Source: [Mycobacterium] zoologicum (lineage in GTDB: Bacteria > Actinomycetota > Actinomycetes > Mycobacteriales > Mycobacteriaceae). Taken from it: a stretch of DNA of 64,000 nt. Under the pieces are notes generated by a model. The model was given only the letters and a program-made list of their open reading frames with translations, did not search any database and was not told where the DNA came from. Where the stretch lies: assembly GCF_020172665.1 (NCBI RefSeq), contig NZ_CP083985.1:1225152-1289151 (forward strand). Reading direction: 5' to 3'. Below, piece after piece: positions 27,057 through 36,043 of this stretch. Positions within the stretch are counted from its first letter, which is position 1, and each line of letters opens with the position of its first letter. Both the position numbers and the translations under genes were made by a program.

Positions 27057-27075
27057 CGAGAAAGGGATGAACACC

Positions 27076-27876
27076 ATGGCAACTGCGGCCGGAGGTCCGC
27101 GACCCTACTACGTGTCGGTCGGAAACGAGGAGCAGGTTTTCAAAGCCGCGTACCGGCAAGGGCTATCGGTGGTCCTCAAGGGTCCCACCGGATGCGGCAA
27201 GACCCGCTTCGTCGAGGCGATGGCCCACGATCTGAACCGGCCGCTCATCACCGTCGCGTGCCACGACGACCTGACCACCGCCGATCTGGTCGGCCGGTAC
27301 CTGTTGCGGGGCGGGGAGACCGAATGGTCGGACGGGCCGCTGACCCGGGCTGTGCGTGAAGGTGCGATCTGTTACCTCGACGAGGTGGTGGAAGCCCGCC
27401 AGGACACCACCGTGGTGCTGCATCCGCTGGCCGACCACCGCCGCCAGCTGCCGATCGAGCGACTGGGCCTGACATTGGATGCCGCACCGGGATTCGGTCT
27501 GGTGGTCTCCTACAACCCGGGCTATCAAAGTGTGCTCAAGGACCTCAAGGACTCGACCCGTCAGCGCATGGTCGCCATCGAATTCGGATTCCCCGCAGCC
27601 GATGTCGAGGAGAAGATCGTCGCCTCCGAAGCCGGACTCGACCACGAGGGCGCCGCGGAGCTGGTACGGCTCGGGCAGGCGATTCGGCGTGTGGAGACCG
27701 GCGGGCTGCGCGAAGTCGCCTCGACACGGGTGCTGATCGCCGCCGGTCGGTTGGTCGCCGAAGGGCTGAGCCCGCGTGCGGCGGCCCGGGCCGCGATCGC
27801 GGGCCCGCTCACCGACGACTCCCTGGTGGCGGCCGGCCTGAACGAGATGATCGACGGGTATCTCGCCGACAGGTGA
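27076..27876 (+). CDS. CbbQ/NirQ/NorQ-type MoxR AAA+ ATPase
   Basis: A 266-residue AAA+ ATPase with Walker A GPTGCGKT at residues 36-43 and Walker B AICYLDEV at about 97-104. The sequence HDDLTTADLVGRYLLRGGET and the C-terminal ASTRVLIAAGRL block are typical of the CbbQ/NorQ branch. Hexamers of such ATPases remodel metalloenzymes together with the VWA partner encoded just before it. ATG 27076 has AAAGG at good spacing; ATG 27067 is too close to the site. No nitric oxide reductase or Rubisco gene is nearby, so it probably serves an oxidoreductase of this locus. Confidence 0.88.
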   Translation: MATAAGGPRPYYVSVGNEEQVFKAAYRQGLSVVLKGPTGCGKTRFVEAMAHDLNRPLITVACHDDLTTADLVGRYLLRGGETEWSDGPLTRAVREGAICYLDEVVEARQDTTVVLHPLADHRRQLPIERLGLTLDAAPGFGLVVSYNPGYQSVLKDLKDSTRQRMVAIEFGFPAADVEEKIVASEAGLDHEGAAELVRLGQAIRRVETGGLREVASTRVLIAAGRLVAEGLSPRAAARAAIAGPLTDDSLVAAGLNEMIDGYLADR

Positions 27877-27907
27877 TTGACGGTCAACCATTGCCACGCT
27901 AAGGTCT

Positions 27908-27923
27908 GAACAAATATTAGGTT
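27908..27923. promoter_or_regulatory. operator copy 7 (GAACAAATATTAGGTT)
   Basis: These 16 bases are identical to copy 1. The site lies 15 bp before ATG 27939 and would control the long operon that starts there. A GGGAG ribosome site sits between it and the start codon. Confidence 0.7.
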
Positions 27924-27938
27924 CCAGTTGGGAGTCGA

Positions 27939-29051
27939 ATGTCCTACGAGAGCACCGCAGAGCCGATCAAGATCGGCTATCTGATGGATTTCCTTCTCCC
28001 GGAGGGCTTTCCGAAGACCTATTTCGAGGATCTGACGCAGCCGTTGGACCTGGTCTTCAAACAGGCAACCGAGCAGGGCCTGCTGGACCGGCCCATCGAG
28101 ATCGTCTACCGCGAAGTCGAGGGCCTACCCAAGGGCTCGGTCAAGGCCGTCATCGACGCCTACGGGGAACTGTGCGACGAAGGCTGCCTGGCGGTGTTCG
28201 GCCCGCACATCACCGACAACTGCGTGCCGACCCGAGAGGCGATCGAGGAACGCTTCAAAGTGCCGTGCCTGTCCGTCACCGGCTCCGATGAGGCGCTGGG
28301 GGAGTGGTTCTTCGCGTTTCCGCAGGGTTCGCTGACCGACGAGCCGATCTTCTGGACCGACCTACTGGCCAAGGGCGGCCATAGCCAGGTCGGGGTGCTC
28401 AAGGAACAGTCGCTGGTGGGCGAGACCTACCTGAAGAATTTCCGCGAGGCGTGCCGGCGCAAAGGCATCCAGATCGTGGCCGAAGCGACGATCGCCCAAA
28501 CCGCGCAAGACGTTTCGGAGGCGGTGCGGACGCTGCACGAGGCCAAGGTTCCGGCGATCGTGCACTGCGGCTTCGGCTTCGGCATCGTCTTCATCAACCC
28601 GGCCCTGGAGGCGCTGGGCTGGGATCCGCCGCGGTTCACCAGCACCGCGTTCCAGAACGCCTGGATCAACCCGGTGATGTGGAACGCGTTCATGGGCTGG
28701 ATCGGCATCGACCAGTACGACGAGGGCAATCCGGTCGGCCAGGCGTTCCTCGACGACTACCAGCAGGCCTACGGCCGCCGCACCGAGTGGTGCGTGTCGG
28801 TGGTCAACCGTGATGTCGCGATGACCCTGGTGCGGGCATTGAGCGATGCCCATCCGCTCAGCCCGCGTGGCGTCAAGGAAGCCCTGGAGCGGGTGAAGAT
28901 GATGCCCGCAGCCTCCGGTGCGCCGGGAACCCGGGTGTCGTTCGGGAATTGGACCCGCCGGGCCTGGATGGGTGCCGGCTACCTGGTGGCCCGCAAGCTC
29001 GACGCCGACGGCGTCAACTCTCATCTCGTCGACCGTTTCGGAGAGGAATAA
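27939..29051 (+). CDS. periplasmic-binding-fold protein without signal peptide
   Basis: A 370-residue protein of the branched-chain amino acid/amide substrate-binding type (Peripla_BP_6): IKIGYLMDFLLPEG at the start, GSVKAVIDAYGELC and LAVFGPHITDNCVPTREAIE near residue 90, then VGVLKEQSLVGETY. The N-terminus MSYESTAEPIKIGY goes straight into the first strand, with no signal peptide or lipobox and no better start upstream. No ABC permease or ATPase is nearby. It therefore looks cytoplasmic, perhaps a ligand sensor or carrier. It heads the long operon to 35958. Confidence 0.8.
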   Translation: MSYESTAEPIKIGYLMDFLLPEGFPKTYFEDLTQPLDLVFKQATEQGLLDRPIEIVYREVEGLPKGSVKAVIDAYGELCDEGCLAVFGPHITDNCVPTREAIEERFKVPCLSVTGSDEALGEWFFAFPQGSLTDEPIFWTDLLAKGGHSQVGVLKEQSLVGETYLKNFREACRRKGIQIVAEATIAQTAQDVSEAVRTLHEAKVPAIVHCGFGFGIVFINPALEALGWDPPRFTSTAFQNAWINPVMWNAFMGWIGIDQYDEGNPVGQAFLDDYQQAYGRRTEWCVSVVNRDVAMTLVRALSDAHPLSPRGVKEALERVKMMPAASGAPGTRVSFGNWTRRAWMGAGYLVARKLDADGVNSHLVDRFGEE

Positions 29052-29054
29052 CCG

Positions 29055-30194
29055 ATGACCGCGGAACAGACAGCGCCGGCCTCGAAACATCAGGCCGCCG
29101 CACCGGCGCAACAGCGAAAGGGCTCGCCCTGGGTGTGGGCGTGGGCAGCAGCCGGGTTCGGCTTCGTGGCGTTCCTGCTCGCCAATGCCCGAACCGGTCT
29201 GGAGTCCGATCGGGTTCGTGACGCGGCGTACACGCAGACACCGCCGGAGCGGCCGGTGCCGGTGCTGTTCGGGTTCGACCACTGGCTGGGCGTCTTGGAG
29301 GCGTTCACCGTCGTCGTGATGATCGGCATCATCGTCACCTACGTGATCGCGTGGCGCCGCCATCCCTATCACCCGGTGCTGCTGATGGGCATCGTCACGA
29401 CGCTGATCGTCTGGCAGGACCCGATCATGAACTGGGCGCCGTTCGCGGTGTACAACCCGGAGTTGCATCACCTGCCCGAAGACTGGCCGCTGGTCTCGCT
29501 GTCGCCCACCGTGGAGCCATTCGTGGTGCTGGGCTACATCATGTTCTACCTGGCGCCTTACTTCCCGGGGATCTGGCTGCTGCGCCGCATCCAGGCGCGC
29601 CGGCCCGTCGACTCCTTCGTGTGGCGCCACCCGCTGATCAGCCTGGCGATCTGCATCCTGCCGTTCGGGATGGTGATCGACGCGGCTCTGGAGATCACGC
29701 TGGTGCAGACCGGAATGTACATCTATTCCCAGGTCCCGTTCGGGTCGATCTTCATGGGCCAGACACACCAATTCCCGTTCATCTTCGAGATATTTGCGGT
29801 GAACTTCGTGATGGTGCCCGCCGGGGTGCTGCTGTACCGCGACGACACCGGCCGCACCGTGGCCGAGAAGCTGGCGCAGCGGGCGAAGATCTTCGCCGGG
29901 CGCCCGACGCTCGGCATGTTCACGGTGATGCTGGTGTTGATCAACCTCGGCTACTTCTGCTACGGCAGCACCTTCGCCCTGGTCAAGGCGACACACCTGT
30001 CCCGGACGGTGGCCTGCGCGTGGCCGTATCCCGAAGCGAAGATCTATGACCCGCAAGGCTTTTACGAGAAGCAGGGCCAGCCCGGCCCGTACTCGGTGGG
30101 CATCTGGTCGACCTGGCTCAGCGGCCAACCGAGTGGGCGGCCCGATGTCGAGCTCGGCGCCGACGGCGACCGCTGCGGACCCGGCAATGGGTGA
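29055..30194 (+). CDS. AveC-like polytopic membrane protein
   Basis: A 379-residue integral membrane protein with about seven hydrophobic segments after a short polar N-terminus. Shared AveC-family features are WQDPIMNWAPFAVYNPELHH near residue 120, PYFPGIWLLRRIQARRPVD near residue 172 and FGMVIDAALEITLVQTGMYI near residue 210. It is 3 bp from the binding-protein gene and overlaps the following SDR by 8 bp. It is longer than the paralogue at 21487-22281. An enzymatic role on a lipophilic substrate in the membrane is possible but unproven. Confidence 0.72.
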   Translation: MTAEQTAPASKHQAAAPAQQRKGSPWVWAWAAAGFGFVAFLLANARTGLESDRVRDAAYTQTPPERPVPVLFGFDHWLGVLEAFTVVVMIGIIVTYVIAWRRHPYHPVLLMGIVTTLIVWQDPIMNWAPFAVYNPELHHLPEDWPLVSLSPTVEPFVVLGYIMFYLAPYFPGIWLLRRIQARRPVDSFVWRHPLISLAICILPFGMVIDAALEITLVQTGMYIYSQVPFGSIFMGQTHQFPFIFEIFAVNFVMVPAGVLLYRDDTGRTVAEKLAQRAKIFAGRPTLGMFTVMLVLINLGYFCYGSTFALVKATHLSRTVACAWPYPEAKIYDPQGFYEKQGQPGPYSVGIWSTWLSGQPSGRPDVELGADGDRCGPGNG

Positions 30195-31074
30195 ACGCCG
30201 CAGCGTCGTGGTCACCGGCGCTTCGCGCGGACTCGGGCTGGCGTCGGCGGTGCACCTGTACCGCAGCGGCTGGCAGGTGATTGCCGCGATGCGATCACCG
30301 GAGACCGGGATGGCGGAGCTGCATCGGGCCACCGGTGCATCCGGCGATGACCCTCGGCTGGTCGGAATCCAGTTGGACCTGACCGACCTGGCGTCGGTGG
30401 CCGCCGCCGCCAAGGCCGTCGAGGAAGCCGTCGGCGCCCCGTACGCGCTGGTGCACAACGCCGGGATCTCGGCGGCCGGGATGGCCGAGGAGACACCGGT
30501 GGACCTGTGGGAGCGGATGTTTCAGACCACCGTGTTCGGGCCGGTGGCGTTGACCAACGCGCTGCTGCCGGCGATGCGCGCCGCGGGCCGGGGGCGCATC
30601 GTGGTGGTGTCCAGTGCGGGTGGTGTCCGGGGGATGCCGGCCACCGCGCCGTACTCCGCGGCAAAGGGGGCCTCCGAGCGCTGGGCCGAATCCCTGGCGA
30701 ACGAGATCGCGCCGTTCGGACTGGGGGTGACCATTCTGGTGACCGGCACCTACGACACCGAGATCATCACCGACGCGGGCACCACCGACTGCCGGGACCT
30801 CCAGGGCCCCTACGCGCGTCACCACAGCACCATGGACCGGAGGGGACGAGCTGCGGTCAAACGCGCCGCCCGCTCTCCGGAGCGCTTCGCCGCCGGACTC
30901 GCTACCGCGCTGGAATCCCGCAAACCGTTCGTCCGGCAGCCGGTCGGCCCCGACGCCCGAATGTTGTTGATCGCCAACCGAATGCTCCCCGGCGCGGGCT
31001 TCCATCATGCGATTCGCCTGATGATGGGACTGCCGCGGTTCGGGGCCATGGCAGACAGGGGCCGCAATGGCTGA
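30187..31074 (+). CDS. SDR oxidoreductase
   Basis: A 295-residue classical short-chain dehydrogenase. The nucleotide loop is VVTGASRGLGLASAVHLYRS, followed by HNAG and the catalytic pair SSAGG and PYSAAKGASE. ATG 30187 overlaps the end of the AveC-like gene by 8 bp and its own stop overlaps the aldehyde dehydrogenase start. It probably oxidises or reduces an alcohol/ketone intermediate in the same pathway as the neighbours. Confidence 0.88.
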   Translation: MGERRSVVVTGASRGLGLASAVHLYRSGWQVIAAMRSPETGMAELHRATGASGDDPRLVGIQLDLTDLASVAAAAKAVEEAVGAPYALVHNAGISAAGMAEETPVDLWERMFQTTVFGPVALTNALLPAMRAAGRGRIVVVSSAGGVRGMPATAPYSAAKGASERWAESLANEIAPFGLGVTILVTGTYDTEIITDAGTTDCRDLQGPYARHHSTMDRRGRAAVKRAARSPERFAAGLATALESRKPFVRQPVGPDARMLLIANRMLPGAGFHHAIRLMMGLPRFGAMADRGRNG

Positions 31075-32545
31075 CCTTCCCCACCTCGAGTCACAGATGA
31101 TGATCGACGGCAAGCTCGTCGGCGGCCGCAACGGCACCTTCGTCAACCTCAATCCGGCCACCGAGGAAGCGATCGGCGAGGTCGCCGATGCCTCGGCAGC
31201 CGACATGCACCGCGCCATCGACGCCGCGCGACGGGCATTCGACGACACCGACTGGTCGACCAATCATGGTTTCCGGCAACGTTGTCTGCTGCAACTTCAG
31301 GACGCACTGGAAGCCGAGCAGGAGGAGCTGCGCGAAGAGCTGATCCTCGAAGCCGGCTGCCCACGGGCCATCACCGCGGGACCGCAGCTCGACGCGCCGC
31401 TGTCGGACGGCCTGAGATACCCGGCGCAGCTGATCGACAGCTATCCGTGGGAGACGTCGCTGGGGGACGCGTTCGTCTCGGTGACCGGGGTCAACACCAC
31501 TCGCAAGGTCTGGCGGGAACCCGTCGGGGTGGTCGGGGCGATCGTGCCCTGGAACTTCCCATTCGAAGTCGCCATCCACAAGATCGGTCAATCACTGGCG
31601 ACCGGCAACACACTCGTGCTCAAACCCGCGCCCGACACCCCGTTCAACGCGACCCGGCTGGGGCGGCTGATCGCGGAGAACACCGATATCCCACCGGGTG
31701 TGGCGAATGTGGTCACCTCCTCGGATCACCTGGTCGGCGAGCAGCTGACCTGCTCGCCCAAGGTCGACCTGATCTCGTTCACCGGCTCCACCGCGGTCGG
31801 GCAGCGCATCATGGAAAAGGGCGCCGCGACCATGAAGCGCCTCTTCCTGGAACTCGGCGGCAAGTCGGCGACCATCGTGCTGGACGACGCTGACCTCGGG
31901 CTGGGCTGCATGATGGGCATCGCGCCGTGCATGCACGCCGGCCAGGGCTGCGCCAACCCGACGCGGCTGCTGCTGCCGCGGTCGCGCTACGACGAAGGCG
32001 TCGCCATGCTGCAGGCGATGTACGCCGGTATCGCGCCGGGCGACCCGCAGGACGCCTCGACGCTGTGCGGTCCGGTGATCTCGGCCAAGCAGCGCAGCCG
32101 GATTCGCGGCTACATCGAGAAGGGGATCGCCGAAGGCGCCACCATGCTCGTCGGGGGAGCCGAGGAGCCGGACGGGTTTGACCGCGGGTTCTTCGTCAAG
32201 CCAACCCTTTTCGTCGACGTCGACAACTCGATGACCATCGCCCAGGAGGAGATCTTCGGGCCGGTGCTGTCCGTGATTCCCTACACCGACGAAGACGACG
32301 CGGTGCGCATCGCCAACGACAGTCCGTACGGCCTGGCCGGCAACGTCATGTCGGGCAGCCTGGATCACGCACTGGCCGTGGCCAAGCGGCTGCGCGCCGG
32401 ATTCATCGGCCTCAACGGGGCGGCCGGTTACGGAGCCGACACGCCCTTCGGCGGCTACAAGGCCAGCGGCGTCGGCCGCCAGAACGGCATGGCCGGGTTC
32501 GACCAGTACACCGAGATCAAATCCGTTGCCTACCCCGCCCTTTAG
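31067..32545 (+). CDS. NAD(P)-dependent aldehyde dehydrogenase
   Basis: A 492-residue aldehyde dehydrogenase of full length. It shows the coenzyme segment GAIVPWNFPFEVAIHKIG near residue 160, the catalytic Glu in FLELGGKSA near residue 262, the GQGC catalytic Cys near residue 298 and the EEIFGPVLSVIPY motif near residue 395. It overlaps the upstream SDR by 8 bp, which suggests a two-step alcohol-aldehyde-acid oxidation. A P450 gene follows after 10 bp. Confidence 0.93.
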   Translation: MADLPHLESQMMIDGKLVGGRNGTFVNLNPATEEAIGEVADASAADMHRAIDAARRAFDDTDWSTNHGFRQRCLLQLQDALEAEQEELREELILEAGCPRAITAGPQLDAPLSDGLRYPAQLIDSYPWETSLGDAFVSVTGVNTTRKVWREPVGVVGAIVPWNFPFEVAIHKIGQSLATGNTLVLKPAPDTPFNATRLGRLIAENTDIPPGVANVVTSSDHLVGEQLTCSPKVDLISFTGSTAVGQRIMEKGAATMKRLFLELGGKSATIVLDDADLGLGCMMGIAPCMHAGQGCANPTRLLLPRSRYDEGVAMLQAMYAGIAPGDPQDASTLCGPVISAKQRSRIRGYIEKGIAEGATMLVGGAEEPDGFDRGFFVKPTLFVDVDNSMTIAQEEIFGPVLSVIPYTDEDDAVRIANDSPYGLAGNVMSGSLDHALAVAKRLRAGFIGLNGAAGYGADTPFGGYKASGVGRQNGMAGFDQYTEIKSVAYPAL

Positions 32546-32555
32546 AGGAGATGTC

Positions 32556-33767
32556 ATGCAATTGTTCGACGACCTGGAGGATTTCGGCGCCTTCGACGAC
32601 GTGGTCTCCGGCGATGTCCGAGACCCCTACACCGAACTGGCCCGGTTGCGCCGCGAGGATCCGGTGCAGCGCATCGACATGTCGGGGATGCCGCACGAGG
32701 AGTCCAAGCCGGTGTTCATGGTGTACCGGCATGAGGACGTGATCGCGATGTTGCGCGACAACGAGACATTCTCGTCGTCGATCGTGATCGACACCTTCGG
32801 CGATGTGCTCGGCAGGACCGTGATGCTGGGCATGGATGAGCCGGTGCACGGCCGGCAGCGCGCGCTGGTGTCCAAGGCGTTCTCGCCGCGGGCGGTCGCG
32901 GGCTGGGAACACGAGCTGGTGATACCGGTGGCCAATCTGCTGATCGACCGGTTCGCCGACCGGGGCCATGCCGACCTGGTCAAGGAGTTCAACTTCGAGT
33001 ACCCGACCCGGATCATCTCCCGGATACTGGGCCTGCCCGAACAGGATTACGAGCAATTCCAGCGCTGGTCGATCTCGCTGCTGTCCTTCACCATCAACCC
33101 CGAGCGTGGGCGGGCCGCGTCGGAGGCGTTGCGCGACTACTTCGCCCCGATCCTGGCCGCCCGCCGGGTCGAGCCGCGTCAGGATCTGATCAGCCGGCTG
33201 GCCGACGCCGAGATCGACGGCGAGAAGCTGTCCGACGAGGAGATCTTTTCGTTTCTGCGGCTGCTGTTGCCGGCGGGCATCGAGACCACCTACCGGTCGC
33301 TGGGCAACCTGCTGTTCGCGTTGTTGACGCACACCGATCAGCTCGACGCGGTGCGCACCGACCGGGCACTGCTGCCGCAGGCCATCGAAGAGGGGGTGCG
33401 CTGGGACGCACCGCTGCTGACCATCACCCGGGTGGCCACCTGCGACACCGAGTTGGGCGGGGTGGCCATTCCCGCCGGCTCCGCGGTGATGCCGATGCTG
33501 GGGGCCGCCAACCGCCAGGACGACCGCTACCCCAGCCCGAACGCGTTCGACATCTTCCGCGAGTCCAAGGTTCACGCGTCCTGGGGCCACGGCGCCCACG
33601 TCTGCCTCGGTAGTCACCTGGCCCGGATGGAGATGCGCGACGCGCTCGGTGCGATGTTCGACCGGCTGCCGAACCTTCGGCTGGACCCCGACGGAGGCGA
33701 TCCGCACATCCGCGGGCAGGTGTTCCGGTCACCGACGTCGTTGCCCGTGCTGTTCGATGCGCCATGA
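32556..33767 (+). CDS. cytochrome P450
   Basis: A 403-residue P450. The I-helix reads LLPAGIETTYRSL near residue 250, the ExxR equivalent is EEGVRWD near residue 288, and the heme loop SWGHGAHVCLG has Cys350. Trp replaces the usual Phe seven residues before the Cys. ATG 32556 has a GAGGAG site. It overlaps the next SDR by 4 bp. Together with the P450 at 34696 it brackets a dehydrogenase, so the operon may carry out consecutive hydroxylation and oxidation. Confidence 0.93.
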   Translation: MQLFDDLEDFGAFDDVVSGDVRDPYTELARLRREDPVQRIDMSGMPHEESKPVFMVYRHEDVIAMLRDNETFSSSIVIDTFGDVLGRTVMLGMDEPVHGRQRALVSKAFSPRAVAGWEHELVIPVANLLIDRFADRGHADLVKEFNFEYPTRIISRILGLPEQDYEQFQRWSISLLSFTINPERGRAASEALRDYFAPILAARRVEPRQDLISRLADAEIDGEKLSDEEIFSFLRLLLPAGIETTYRSLGNLLFALLTHTDQLDAVRTDRALLPQAIEEGVRWDAPLLTITRVATCDTELGGVAIPAGSAVMPMLGAANRQDDRYPSPNAFDIFRESKVHASWGHGAHVCLGSHLARMEMRDALGAMFDRLPNLRLDPDGGDPHIRGQVFRSPTSLPVLFDAP

Positions 33768-34675
33768 CCGGGCTACGGTTCGACGGGCGCGTTGCCGTCG
33801 TCACCGGGGCCGGGCGCGGGGTGGGTCGCAGTCACGCGATGCTGTTGGCGGACAAGGGCGCCCGGGTGGTCGTGGCCGACTACGGGGTCGGCATCGACGG
33901 CGACGGCTGCTCTCCGGCACCGGCCGAGGACGTGGTGCACGAGATCACCGACGGCGGAGGGCAGGCGGTGGCATGCTACGCCTCGGTCAGTGAACCCCAA
34001 GGCGCACAAGCGATCATCGACACCGCCATTGAGGCCTTCGGGGGGATCGATGTGGTGGTCAACAACGCCGGCATCCACGACCCCGGTCTGTTCGACGCGC
34101 TGTCGATCGAGCAGTTCCGCCGCATGCTCGACGTGCACTATCTGGGCACCGTGGCCGTCTGCCGTGCCGCGTGGCCGCATTTCGTCGCGGCGGGCTACGG
34201 CCGGATCGTCAACACCGTCTCGGAAGCCATGCTGGGCGGCATCTCCGAGCTGACCAGCTACGGCGCCGCCAAGGGGGCGGTGTTCGGCCTGACCCGCAAT
34301 CTGGCGACCGAGGGAATCGGGCACGGCATCCGGGTGAACGCCATCTCGCCGCGCGCCAACACCCGGATGTCGGCGTCGCACTCGGACTCCGTGGCCGCTC
34401 AATTGTCCATCCCCGCAGACGTCATGGACACCATCAACGCCAGCATGCCGCCGGAATTGTGCGCGCCCGCAGCGGCTTTCCTGGCACATCAGGACTGCCC
34501 GCTCAACGGCGAAGTCCTGCAGATCGGCATGGGCAATATCGCACGCATCGCCGTGGTGCGTACCGCGGGAATCACCAGAACGCCTCTGACAGCAGAGGAC
34601 ATCGCCGAGAACCTCCCGGCGATCATGAACATTTCGGACGCCCAGGTGACCGCCGTCACCGAGATGGTGCAGTGA
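33764..34675 (+). CDS. SDR oxidoreductase, 3-hydroxyacyl-CoA dehydrogenase-like
   Basis: A 303-residue short-chain dehydrogenase with VVTGAGRGVGRSHAMLLADK at 12-31, VNNAGIHDPG near residue 90 and SYGAAKGAVFGL for the catalytic Tyr-Lys. It resembles the SDR at 24368-25297 in length and C-terminal extension, so the two may be paralogues acting on different chain lengths. Its ATG overlaps the stop of the preceding P450 by 4 bp. Confidence 0.87.
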   Translation: MTGLRFDGRVAVVTGAGRGVGRSHAMLLADKGARVVVADYGVGIDGDGCSPAPAEDVVHEITDGGGQAVACYASVSEPQGAQAIIDTAIEAFGGIDVVVNNAGIHDPGLFDALSIEQFRRMLDVHYLGTVAVCRAAWPHFVAAGYGRIVNTVSEAMLGGISELTSYGAAKGAVFGLTRNLATEGIGHGIRVNAISPRANTRMSASHSDSVAAQLSIPADVMDTINASMPPELCAPAAAFLAHQDCPLNGEVLQIGMGNIARIAVVRTAGITRTPLTAEDIAENLPAIMNISDAQVTAVTEMVQ

Positions 34676-34695
34676 CCAGAGCAGGAGGCCTCGCT

Positions 34696-35958
34696 ATGAA
34701 TGACTACGATTCCGTCGACTTCTTCACCGACCAGTCGCTGATCCCCGACCCGTACCCGTACTTCGACCACCTGCGGGCCAAGTGCCCGATCGTGCACGAA
34801 CCGCACCAGGGGGTGCTGGCCGTCACCGGGCACGCCGAAGCCCTTGCGGTGTACAAGGATCCGGCGTTCTCCGCGTGTGTCTCGGTCGCGGGCCCGTTCT
34901 CCGGCCTGACGTTCGAACCCACCGGTGACGATGTCAGCGAGCTGATCGAGGCCCACCGCGACCAGATCCCGATGAGTGAGCACATCGTCACCCAGGACCC
35001 GCCCGAGCACACCCGCACGCGGGGCCTGTTGAGCCGGCTGCTGACTCCCAAGCGGCTCAAGGAGAACGAGGACTTCATGTGGCGGCTGGCCGACGAGCAG
35101 CTGGACAAGTTCGTCGCCCGCGGCAGCACCGAATTCATCGAGGACTACGCCAAACCGTTCTCGATGCTGGTGATCGCCGACCTGCTCGGGGTGCCCGAAG
35201 ACGATCACCGCGAATTCCGGCGGGTGATGGCCGGCGAGCAGGTGGGATCGCTGGACGACGACCCGGTCTCCCACAACCCGCTGCAGTGGCTGGACGACAT
35301 GTTCTCCGCCTACGTCGAAGACCGGCGCAAGCAACCGCGCGGCGACGTGCTGACCGAACTGGCCCAGGCTAAATACGAGGACGGCTCGACACCGGAGGTC
35401 ATCGACGTGGTGCGGGTCGCCACGTTCCTGTTCGCCGCCGGCCAGGAGACCACCGTCAAGTTGCTCTCCGCCGGGCTGCGGGTGATCGCCGAACAGCCCG
35501 ACATCCAGGCGTTGCTGCGCAGCGACCGCAGCCACATCCCGGTGTTCCTGGAGGAGACGCTGCGCACCGAAAGCCCGGTCAAGTCGCACTTCCGGATGGC
35601 GCGGACCACCACGACGGTCGGCGGCGTCACCGTTCCGGCCGGCACCACGGTGATGCTGCTGCCCGGCGCCAGCAACCGCGACCCCCGCAAGTTCGACGAA
35701 CCCGAGAAATTCCGGGTCGATCGGGCCAACGTGCGCGAGCATGTGGCGTTCGGTCGCGGCGTGCACTCGTGCCCGGGCTCCCCGCTGGCGCGTGCCGAAG
35801 GACGCATCTCACTGAACCGCATCCTGGACCGGATGGCCGACATCAGGATCTGCGAGGAGAGGCACGGTCCACCCGAGGCCCGCCGGTACAACTACGAGCC
35901 GACCTTCATCATGCGGGGGCTGCAGGATCTGCACCTGGAGTTCACGCCGGTCGGCTGA
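34696..35958 (+). CDS. cytochrome P450
   Basis: A 420-residue P450. The I-helix is LFAAGQETTVKLL near residue 250, the ExxR motif is EETLRTE near residue 290, and the heme loop AFGRGVHSCPG holds Cys359. ATG 34696 has a GCAGGAGG ribosome site 8 bp upstream. It is the last gene of the tightly packed operon that starts at 27939, followed by an 85-bp gap with an inverted repeat before the thiolase. Confidence 0.93.
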   Translation: MNDYDSVDFFTDQSLIPDPYPYFDHLRAKCPIVHEPHQGVLAVTGHAEALAVYKDPAFSACVSVAGPFSGLTFEPTGDDVSELIEAHRDQIPMSEHIVTQDPPEHTRTRGLLSRLLTPKRLKENEDFMWRLADEQLDKFVARGSTEFIEDYAKPFSMLVIADLLGVPEDDHREFRRVMAGEQVGSLDDDPVSHNPLQWLDDMFSAYVEDRRKQPRGDVLTELAQAKYEDGSTPEVIDVVRVATFLFAAGQETTVKLLSAGLRVIAEQPDIQALLRSDRSHIPVFLEETLRTESPVKSHFRMARTTTTVGGVTVPAGTTVMLLPGASNRDPRKFDEPEKFRVDRANVREHVAFGRGVHSCPGSPLARAEGRISLNRILDRMADIRICEERHGPPEARRYNYEPTFIMRGLQDLHLEFTPVG

Positions 35959-35999
35959 CCCGGTACCTGCCCCCGCCCGTCGACACCCGGTGCGGCCTG

Positions 36000-36031
36000 G
36001 TCAACAATCGAGTCAAGATTCCTCGTTGACT
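36000..36031. promoter_or_regulatory. inverted repeats before the thiolase gene, possible operator
   Basis: GTCAAC at 36000-36005 pairs with GTTGAC at 36025-36030, and AGTCAA at 36011-36016 pairs with TTGACT at 36026-36031. This cluster lies 13 bp before the thiolase start, in the only sizeable gap between the P450 operon and the thiolase. No known regulator is implied. Confidence 0.35.
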
Positions 36032-36043
36032 AAGGAGAACACC

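Noticed and set aside
28362..30458. A 698-codon open frame on the minus strand
   Set aside because: It is antisense to the binding-protein and AveC-like genes, has low-complexity Arg/His/Asp-rich translation and no domain. Long open antisense frames are normal at this GC content.
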